From JAXIHJ01 sp034189755 (GTDB lineage: Bacteria > Planctomycetota > Phycisphaerae > SM23-33): a DNA stretch of 14,102 nt. This document shows, in pieces, positions 6,225 through 12,136 of this stretch. The notes under the pieces are model-generated. The model ran no database searches, had not been told where the DNA came from, and was given only the letters and a program-made list of their open reading frames with translations. The DNA lies in NCBI GenBank assembly GCA_034189755.1, contig JAXIHJ010000118.1, forward strand, positions 1 to 14,102. The letters run 5' to 3'. How positions within the stretch are numbered: the first letter of the stretch is position 1; every line of letters begins with the position of its first letter. The position numbers and the translations under genes were made by a program.

Positions 6225-7015
6225 GTGGATTCCTTGCCGTTCGGCGTTGATGCGGCCGGGCCGGCCTTTCCGTCGATACGCCGGCGGTCGGCATAGACGT
6301 TCATCCGTCCGTCGCGGAGGAAGCCCACCAACGTCAGACCGGCCTTTTCTGCAAGCTCGACGGCCAGGTGCGTAACCGCCGAACCCGACGCCAGCATGCA
6401 CACGCCGCAGGCGACGGCCTTGGTGACGATTGTTCCCGATAACCGGCACGTCGTCAGCACAAGCCGGTCCGCAACGTCGATACCTTCCAGAAACGCCTTG
6501 CCCATGACCTTGTCGAATGCATTGTGCCTGCCGATGTCTTCGGCGAACAGCACGATCCCGTCCGCCTCCGCCAGCGCGCAGGCGTGCACACCGCCGGTCC
6601 GCCGCCAGAGGTCCATCCGGCGGTCGAACTGCTCGGCCAGTGCCAGCAGTTGCTGCGGGCTGAGCCTCAGGCCCGAACCGGTAAACGTATGCGCAGCCGC
6701 ACCGCAAGCCTGCACTCGGTGAAGCTGCATGTCCTTCAGGACGCTTTCATCAAAATCGCCCAGCACGGCGACCTTGTTCTCGGCCGGGAAATACTCGGCG
6801 GCATGAAGGTCCTGCCGATGCCTTATCGCTCCGTCACTGAGAAGCAGGCCTACAGCCAGGGCCTCGACGTCGCACGGCGAGCAGACCAGGGGCAGTTGAC
6901 CCCGGCCCTCGTTGACGTCCAGCTCGATTCGCGCCTCGACAACGACCTCGTCGGCCAGTGAAGCCGACCGGCCCGGCTCAAGGCGCAAAATCGTACGTTT
7001 GACGCTCGGTTCCAT
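6221..7015 (-). CDS. fdhD: Formate dehydrogenase accessory sulfurtransferase FdhD
   Basis: FdhD passes sulfur from a cysteine desulfurase to the Mo/W-bisMGD cofactor of formate dehydrogenase before insertion. The 264-residue length is normal. Motifs seen: SPCDVEALAVGLL (46-58), TGGVHACAL (140-148), EDIGRHNAFDKVMG (159-172), and a C-terminal SGTIVTKA, SGSAVTHLAVELA and GFLRDGRMNVYA. The flexible loop that carries the sulfur in E. coli FdhD as CXXC reads C104-G-A-A here, so only the first cysteine is present. The ATG at 7015 overlaps the stop of the small upstream gene by one base (TAATG); an upstream extension to 7132 would overlie that gene. It is the second gene of the operon 7200-4722 and serves the divergent formate dehydrogenase. 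Confidence 0.95.
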   Translation of the reverse strand: MEPSVKRTILRLEPGRSASLADEVVVEARIELDVNEGRGQLPLVCSPCDVEALAVGLLLSDGAIRHRQDLHAAEYFPAENKVAVLGDFDESVLKDMQLHRVQACGAAAHTFTGSGLRLSPQQLLALAEQFDRRMDLWRRTGGVHACALAEADGIVLFAEDIGRHNAFDKVMGKAFLEGIDVADRLVLTTCRLSGTIVTKAVACGVCMLASGSAVTHLAVELAEKAGLTLVGFLRDGRMNVYADRRRIDGKAGPAASTPNGKEST

Positions 7016-7200
7016 TAGCGAAAACAACCCAACTGGCAGCCGGCAATACGGATGTTCATCTCGTTGCAGAATTGTCCGATTTGCTTTGGCGGGGTTTCCA
7101 TCCGCTCGGCCAGTTCCAGCAATACCTTGCACGCGACCTTGCCGTCGCGAGCCGCCTGCTGAATGGACTGGCGAATTTGCCGTTCGGTCTCAGGGTTCAT
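7015..7200 (-). CDS. Small conserved-looking protein ending in CQLGCF
   Basis: This is a 61-residue protein without a name I can assign. It is mostly helical: residues 1-17 (ETERQIRQSIQQAA), 20-34 (VACKVLLELAERM) and 37-51 (PPKQIGQFCNEMNI), the last two spaced like a helix-turn-helix or small winged-helix fold. They are followed by a short strand and the tail CQLGCFR. C24, C45, C54 and C58 could bind a metal or a cluster. The ATG at 7200 is set by GGGAG eight bases upstream; a TTG at 7215 would add five residues. It heads the fdhD operon, one base overlapping fdhD. I recall similar short proteins with this tail beside molybdenum cofactor genes in other anaerobes, but cannot name a family. A role as a metal-sensing regulator or a maturation helper is inference. 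Confidence 0.75.
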   Translation of the reverse strand: MNPETERQIRQSIQQAARDGKVACKVLLELAERMETPPKQIGQFCNEMNIRIAGCQLGCFR

Positions 7201-7309
7201 AAACTCATCTCCCAAATGTCTATATTATGACCTTGCGGACTGTGCGCCACAATACGCACGTAACCATTTCCTCGTCGCGGAAGCCAGGCCGGTCGCGTAC
7301 ACTTATTAC
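7201..7309. promoter_or_regulatory. Divergent promoter region between the fdhD and mobBA-fdh operons
   Basis: These 109 bases separate two divergent operons of the same pathway. For the minus strand, TTGTGG (7252-7247), 17 bases and CATAAT (7229-7224) form a plausible sigma-70 promoter, about 20 bases before the GGGAG of the 61-residue gene. For the plus strand, TACACT at 7298-7303 could be a -10 box, but no -35 box fits and start would fall at the ATG itself (leaderless). No ModE-type palindrome is visible here. Confidence 0.45.
7209..7213 (-). promoter_or_regulatory. Ribosome binding site of the 61-residue gene
   Basis: GGGAG on the minus strand, eight bases before the ATG at 7200; it favours this start over the TTG at 7215, which lies just upstream of the motif. 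Confidence 0.7.
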
Positions 7310-8395
7310 ATGATGGTCCCTCCGACTCTTTGTGTTACAGGCCCCAGCGGAAGCGGCAAGACGCACCTGCTTGAGCGGCTCATAGCTCGCCTGAGTCGGC
7401 AGGGGTTGCACGTAGCGGGTATCAAGCATTGCCATCACCTGGACCGCGTCGGCTCGGATAAGGACTCCGACCGGCTTGGCCGAGCCGGCGCAAGGCCCGT
7501 TATCGCCGTCGCCGACGGCGCCGTTGAGATACGGGCCGCCTGTAGCGGCACTTCGCTGGTTGACCTGGCGGCCATGTTCTGCCGCGACTGCGACCTGGTG
7601 CTGGCTGAGGGCTACAAGCAGTCGATTCACGATAAGATAAGGCTTGCCGGCCCCGGCCGGCCGGTGCAGTTGCCGACCACAGCCGGCCGAATCGACCGCG
7701 ACGATACCGACTCGCTGGCGGCGTGGGTGACGGACTGGCTGGAGCGTCGACTTGCCCTTCGGTCGGACCTTATCGGCGTCGTGCTGACCGGCGGTACGAG
7801 CGGGAGAATGGGCTTTGACAAGTCGCGGCTGAGGATCGCCGGCCGGAGCGTCCTGGGCAGCCTGTGCGAGCTGCTGGCCGACCGGCTGGGGCGGGTGATG
7901 ATAATAGGCCGGCGCCCTGCCGAAGGCGACGTTCCTGCGTGCGCCCGGTGGCATCCGGACGACATGCCCGGCGGCGGGCCTGCCGGCGGCATAGCCACGG
8001 CGCTGCGCATCGCAGCCGAGGGCGACCGGGCGATGGGCGTTTGCATCGTAGCCTGCGACATGCCGCTTCTGCGCGGAGACCTGCTCGATTATCTTCTGGC
8101 CGGTCGGTCCTCGTCGGCGGATCGCGGCCAGGCCACGGCGGTCGTCAACCCGCGCACGGGTCGCCTGGAGACACTGCTTGCCGTCTATGAGCCGCAAGCT
8201 CGCCGGTATATCGAATCGGCCATGGAAACAAGCGATGCGGCGGCCGGGAAAAAGCCATCGGTCTGGAAGTGCCTGGGGGCCGCCGGCGTCCGCCGATTAG
8301 ACGTTCCGGACGCCCTGGCCGACCAGTTAGCCAATGTCAATACGCCACAGGAGCTGGAGGCGATACGATTGCCGACAGAGGCAAACGGTATGTGA
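7310..8395 (+). CDS. mobAB: MobB-MobA fusion: molybdopterin-guanine dinucleotide synthesis
   Basis: This 361-residue protein joins MobB and MobA. Residues 1-150 are the MobB GTP-binding adaptor: P-loop GPSGSGKT (11-18), IKHCHHLD (38-45), KDSDRLGRAGA (51-61) and LAEGYKQS (98-105). Residues 153-355 are the molybdenum cofactor guanylyltransferase MobA: nucleotide motif LTGGTSGRMGFDK (159-171), GGGPAGGI (221-228), ACDMPLL (248-254), and the closing NVNTPQEL. MobA attaches GMP from GTP to Mo-molybdopterin to give the bis-MGD cofactor that FdhA needs. The start is ATG at 7310, or a second ATG at 7313. Neither has a clear ribosome binding site, and the P-loop follows directly. It leads the operon with the formate dehydrogenase genes; its TGA overlaps a GTG of the next frame. 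Confidence 0.93.
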   Translation: MMVPPTLCVTGPSGSGKTHLLERLIARLSRQGLHVAGIKHCHHLDRVGSDKDSDRLGRAGARPVIAVADGAVEIRAACSGTSLVDLAAMFCRDCDLVLAEGYKQSIHDKIRLAGPGRPVQLPTTAGRIDRDDTDSLAAWVTDWLERRLALRSDLIGVVLTGGTSGRMGFDKSRLRIAGRSVLGSLCELLADRLGRVMIIGRRPAEGDVPACARWHPDDMPGGGPAGGIATALRIAAEGDRAMGVCIVACDMPLLRGDLLDYLLAGRSSSADRGQATAVVNPRTGRLETLLAVYEPQARRYIESAMETSDAAAGKKPSVWKCLGAAGVRRLDVPDALADQLANVNTPQELEAIRLPTEANGM

Positions 8396-8430
8396 AGCAG
8401 CCGGTCGAATCTGATACAATTTGTCCCGAT

Positions 8431-8979
8431 ATGAGTAAAACGCCTGCCGCAAAAACCTTACCGGCCGATCCCGCCCAGGAGCCTTCCGCCCAGGAGCCTT
8501 CCGGCCAGGATATAGCCCGATTCCTGTCGGAGCTTGAACAGCAACAGCTAAAACCCTCGCGCTATGCGGACCTCATCGGCATCCTTCAGCAGGTGCAGCA
8601 GCAATTCGGCTACCTGCCGGCTGAAGCCATTCGGCAGGTCAGCCGCCGCACGAAGGTTCCGCTTAGCCGGGTCTACGGCGTGGTCAGCTTCTACGCCCAG
8701 TTTTACACCGAGCCGCGCGGGCGGCACACGATACGCTGCTGCCGCGGCACGGCCTGCCACGTAAAGGGCGCCGACAGGATTGTCGATACGATCCGGCAAC
8801 TGCTGGGTATAGACGAGGGCCAGACAACGCCGGATAAGCTGTTTTATCTGGAGGCGGTTGCGTGCCTGGGCACGTGCTTTTTGGCGCCGGTCATGATGAT
8901 CGACAACCAGTATTTCGGCAATCTAACGCCGCAGCGCGTTCAGAGCGTTCTTGACAGCTACCGGACGACCGAATCGTGA
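8431..8979 (+). CDS. nuoE: NuoE/HydC-type [2Fe-2S] subunit of NAD(P)-linked formate dehydrogenase
   Basis: This is a 182-residue thioredoxin-like [2Fe-2S] protein that hands electrons to or from the NuoF-type flavoprotein. The cluster ligands are C104 and C109 (CRGTAC) and C145 and C149 (CLGTC). The helical domain with YLPAEAIRQVSR and VYGVVSFYAQF is typical of the family. The N-terminal 27 residues are low-complexity, with a repeated PAQEPS. The start is uncertain: ATG at 8431 lacks a good ribosome binding site. A GTG at 8392 adds 13 residues, overlaps the mobAB stop (GTGA) and has AGAGG ten bases upstream, the same junction type as between this gene and the next. A TACAAT at 8415-8420 could be a -10 box of an internal promoter, but is weak. 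The stop overlaps the next gene's GTG. Confidence 0.92.
   Translation: MSKTPAAKTLPADPAQEPSAQEPSGQDIARFLSELEQQQLKPSRYADLIGILQQVQQQFGYLPAEAIRQVSRRTKVPLSRVYGVVSFYAQFYTEPRGRHTIRCCRGTACHVKGADRIVDTIRQLLGIDEGQTTPDKLFYLEAVACLGTCFLAPVMMIDNQYFGNLTPQRVQSVLDSYRTTES
8471..8510. repeat. Short tandem repeat at the start of the nuoE-like gene
   Basis: A 15-base unit, CCGCCCAGGAGCCTT, occurs twice in tandem (8471-8485, 8486-8500) and is followed by a partial copy (8501-8510) with one change. It encodes the repeated Gln-Glu-Pro-Ser stretch in the N-terminal tail. The copy number may vary between strains without affecting the fold. Confidence 0.75.
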
Positions 8980-11900
8980 AGCCGTTAAAATCCGCCAACG
9001 AATTACAGGCCCTGCACAAGAACCTTTCCCGCCAGCCGGGACAGAAGGTGGCGATTCGCGTCTGTTCGACGGGCTGCCGGGCCTTGGGCGCGCTGGATGT
9101 CTGCGATGCCCTGGAGGCCGAGATTTCCCGCCGCGGCCTGTCCGATAGCGCCGCTGTAATACGGGCCGGCTGCCACGGCCTGTGCGCCGGTGCGGTTGCG
9201 GTTGTCATCGACCCGAAGGATATTTTCTACCAGAACGTTACGCCCGACGACGCGCCGGAAATTGTCGAGACGACCGTTGTGGGCGGCAAGGTTGTGCAGC
9301 GGTTATGCTGCTCGGCGGGCCGGCGAAAAACCTCGTTGCGGCGGGACGTACCTTTTTACAAACACCAGAGGCGGCTTTTGCTGCGCAACTGCGGCGTGCT
9401 GGACCCTCGCAGCCTGGAAGACGCGATTGCCTACGGCGCCTACCTGACCGCCGCCGCTGCAATATCTAATAAGTCGCCGGAAGACGTTATCGCCGAGATA
9501 ACCGCTTCGGGCCTGCGTGGCCGGGGCGGGGCGGGCTTTCCGACCGGGCGGAAATGGCAGTTCGCCCGCGCCTCGGCCGGCGAGCCGAAATACATCATCT
9601 GCAACGCAGACGAGGGCGACCCCGGCGCGTTCATGGACAGGGCCCTGCTGGAGGGCGACCCGCACCTGATCGTCGAGGGCATGTTGATAGGGGCCTATGC
9701 CATCGGGGCGGCCAGGGGCTTCATCTACGTCCGGGCCGAGTACCCCATAGCCATCGAGCACACCACACTTGCACTGGACGAGGTGCGCCGGGCCGGGCTT
9801 TTAGGGCGGGACATCCTGGGCACCGGATTCGACTTTGACATCGAGATCCGCAAGGGCGCCGGCGCATTCGTCTGCGGCGAGGAGACGGCACTGATTGCGT
9901 CGATTGAGGGCGCTCGCGGCATGCCGCGTCCGCGCCCGCCTTTCCCAGCCGTCAGGGGGCTGTTCTCTAAACCGACGAACATAAACAACGTGGAAACTTG
10001 GGCGAACGTCCCGCGCATTATCGAGATGGGCTCGGCCGAGTACGCCAAAATCGGCACCGATGGCTCGAAGGGCACGAAGATCTTCGCACTGGCCGGCAAG
10101 GTCAATAACACCGGCCTGGTCGAGGTCCCTATGGGCGCTACGCTGCGGCAGATTATCTTCGACATCGGCGGGGGCATTCCCGGCGGCCGAAAGTTCAAGG
10201 CCGCCCAGATCGGCGGGCCGTCCGGCGGGTGCGTACCGGCACAATATCTCGACAGGCCCATCGACTACGACTCGGTCCAGGAAATCGGCGCGATTATGGG
10301 TTCCGGCGGGCTGATCGTAATGGACGAGGCAACCTGCATGGTTGATATCGCCCGTTTCTTTACCGATTTCGTTCAGAAGGAATCCTGCGGCAAGTGTGTG
10401 CCGTGCCGCATCGGCACGAAGCGGATGCTGGAGATACTCACCCGGATAACGAACGGCCAGGGCGAAGCAGCCGACATCGATCGGCTGATTCGGCTGGGCG
10501 AGATGATCAAGCAAACTTCGCTGTGCGGCCTGGGCCAGACCGCGCCTAACCCGGTGCTATCGACAATCCGTTACTTCCGCGATGAATACGAGGCCCACAT
10601 TGTCGAGAAGCGATGCCCGGCCAACGTGTGCGAGGGGCTGATTACCACCACATGCTCCAGCGCCTGCCCGGCGCACGTGAACGTCCCGGAGTACGTCGGC
10701 TGCATTGCCGAAGGCCGGTACGCCGACGCGCTGAAGGTCATCCACAGGCGGAATCCACTGGCATCGGTCTGCGGGCGAGCGTGCCATCATCCGTGCGAGC
10801 TGTTCTGCCGGCGCGGAGACCTTGACTTGCCGGTGGCCATCCGCCACTTGAAACGCTTCGTAACCGACCGTGTGAAAGATGTCGGCACGCCGCTGCAATG
10901 GCCGGGGCGCCGCGAGGGTCGGGTGGCCGTTATCGGCTCCGGGCCGGCGGGCCTGACGGCTGGCTATTTCCTCGCGCTCATGGGCCGGGAGGTAACGGTG
11001 TTTGAGGCGCTCGATGCGCCCGGCGGCATGTTGTTGGTGGGCATTCCAAAATATCGCCTCCCGCCGGAGGCAATCCGGCGCGACATCGAGTATATCCGCC
11101 AGGCTGGCGTGGAGATTGTAACCGGGCGGCGCATCGAGTCGATTCAAGAACTGCGGGACGAGGGATTCGACGCGATTTTCATAGCCGCCGGTGCTCATGG
11201 CAGCGGCAGGCTCGGCATACCAGGCGAGGAGATGGCCGGCGTCCGGGACGCCCTGGGCTTTCTGCGGGAGGTCTGCCTGGGGCGGCTTGATAAGCTCACC
11301 GGCCGGGTCGTCGTCATCGGCGGGGGCAACGCGGCAATGGACTCGGCCAGGGCGGCCCTCCGTCTGGGCGCCGATTCGGTTACGGTGCTCTACCGCCGCA
11401 CCGCCGAGGAGATGCCCGCCCTCCGTGAGGAAATCGACCAGGCCGTGCTGGAGGGCGTGGACATGCGGTTCCTTGTAGCCCCGGTTGCCGTCGAAGGCGA
11501 CCGGCGCGTCCGGGCCGTCCGGTGCGTCGAGATGGCCCTCGGCGAGGCCGACGAAAGCGGCCGCCGACGCCCGATACCCAAGCCCGACAGCGAGGTGGTT
11601 ATCGACGCCGACCACGTCATCGTCGCAATCGGGCAGTACCCGGAGCTGGAATTCACCGCGTCCGACGCCCGCGTAGCCGTGGCTAACGGCAGGATCAGCG
11701 TGGACCCCGTAACTCTCCGCAGTAGCGGCGACGTATTCGCAGGCGGAGACGCGGTAACCGGCCCGGCGACTATCGTCGAGGCCATCGCCGCAGGCCAGCG
11801 GGCGGCTATGGCTATTGACGAATTCCTCGGCGGCTCCGGGGAGCTTCCTCCCGATGCGGGGTTCGCCTCGCGCTCCAAGCCCGACGAGGAAGCAGCTGCA

Positions 11901-12032
11901 GCCCCGCGCCAGCCCATCCGCTCGCTGTCGCCGGCCGGGCGCAAAGGAAGTTTCGGCGAGGTGCTGAAGGGCTATTCCGCCAAGGCCGCCCGCACCGAGG
12001 CCCGCAGGTGCCTGCGGTGTGATTTGGAGTAA
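8976..12032 (+). CDS. nuoF: NuoF-GltD fusion: NADH-type flavoprotein joined to an NADPH-type glutamate synthase small-subunit-like module
   Basis: This 1018-residue flavoprotein has three parts. Residues 25-110: thioredoxin-like [2Fe-2S] domain (C30, C34, C66, C70). Residues 125-545: NuoF/HydB core with GRGGAGFPTGRKW (182-194), NADEGDPGAFMDR (210-222), an SLBB part with QIGGPSGGC, and [4Fe-4S] ligands C471, C474, C477, C517; this binds FMN and NAD(H). Residues 558-1018: GltD/NfnL-like oxidoreductase with Cys-rich entry (C560, C564, C599, C603, C607, C611), FAD motif GSGPAGL (654-660), second nucleotide motif GGGNAAMD (782-789), YRR and EEMPA that suggest NADPH, and end RCLRCD. HydB relatives usually end in a ferredoxin domain; here GltD replaces it. 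GTG start overlaps nuoE stop (GTGA). Likely partner of NuoE and FdhA; possible bifurcation or transhydrogenation is inference. Confidence 0.93.
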   Translation: MKPLKSANELQALHKNLSRQPGQKVAIRVCSTGCRALGALDVCDALEAEISRRGLSDSAAVIRAGCHGLCAGAVAVVIDPKDIFYQNVTPDDAPEIVETTVVGGKVVQRLCCSAGRRKTSLRRDVPFYKHQRRLLLRNCGVLDPRSLEDAIAYGAYLTAAAAISNKSPEDVIAEITASGLRGRGGAGFPTGRKWQFARASAGEPKYIICNADEGDPGAFMDRALLEGDPHLIVEGMLIGAYAIGAARGFIYVRAEYPIAIEHTTLALDEVRRAGLLGRDILGTGFDFDIEIRKGAGAFVCGEETALIASIEGARGMPRPRPPFPAVRGLFSKPTNINNVETWANVPRIIEMGSAEYAKIGTDGSKGTKIFALAGKVNNTGLVEVPMGATLRQIIFDIGGGIPGGRKFKAAQIGGPSGGCVPAQYLDRPIDYDSVQEIGAIMGSGGLIVMDEATCMVDIARFFTDFVQKESCGKCVPCRIGTKRMLEILTRITNGQGEAADIDRLIRLGEMIKQTSLCGLGQTAPNPVLSTIRYFRDEYEAHIVEKRCPANVCEGLITTTCSSACPAHVNVPEYVGCIAEGRYADALKVIHRRNPLASVCGRACHHPCELFCRRGDLDLPVAIRHLKRFVTDRVKDVGTPLQWPGRREGRVAVIGSGPAGLTAGYFLALMGREVTVFEALDAPGGMLLVGIPKYRLPPEAIRRDIEYIRQAGVEIVTGRRIESIQELRDEGFDAIFIAAGAHGSGRLGIPGEEMAGVRDALGFLREVCLGRLDKLTGRVVVIGGGNAAMDSARAALRLGADSVTVLYRRTAEEMPALREEIDQAVLEGVDMRFLVAPVAVEGDRRVRAVRCVEMALGEADESGRRRPIPKPDSEVVIDADHVIVAIGQYPELEFTASDARVAVANGRISVDPVTLRSSGDVFAGGDAVTGPATIVEAIAAGQRAAMAIDEFLGGSGELPPDAGFASRSKPDEEAAAAPRQPIRSLSPAGRKGSFGEVLKGYSAKAARTEARRCLRCDLE

Positions 12033-12043
12033 CGAATGTCCAC

Positions 12044-12069
12044 GCCTGCCTACCTTGCCGGAGGCAGGC
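12044..12069. repeat. Intergenic hairpin between the NuoF-GltD gene and fdhA
   Basis: GCCTGCCT (12044-12051) and AGGCAGGC (12062-12069) pair perfectly around a 10-base loop, within a 104-base gap that otherwise shows nothing. No T-run follows, so it is not a standard intrinsic terminator. GCCTGCC/GGCAGGC palindromes of this type often occur as dispersed intergenic repeats. It may stabilise or process the operon mRNA. Confidence 0.65.
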
Positions 12070-12136
12070 AGGAATGAGGAAAAGCGAACAGAGATTCGTT
12101 ACATCTGTAGACGGATTCATGGCGAGAGATTGAGCT

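Noticed and set aside
6213..6236. Second ModE-type site starting with CGTTAT
   Set aside because: Only one half-site is present; no ATAACG lies 12 bases further on, and it is inside the UroD-like/fdhD junction.
7220..8197. 325-codon minus-strand open frame opposite the MobB-MobA gene
   Set aside because: Shadow of a gene with clear MobB and MobA signatures; no start signal or motif.
10557..11615. 352-codon minus-strand open frame opposite the GltD part
   Set aside because: Antisense to an intact, motif-rich flavoprotein; no family features in its translation.
12044..12069. Intrinsic terminator after the NuoF-GltD gene
   Set aside because: The hairpin has no following T-run, and the next gene is a functional partner on the same strand.
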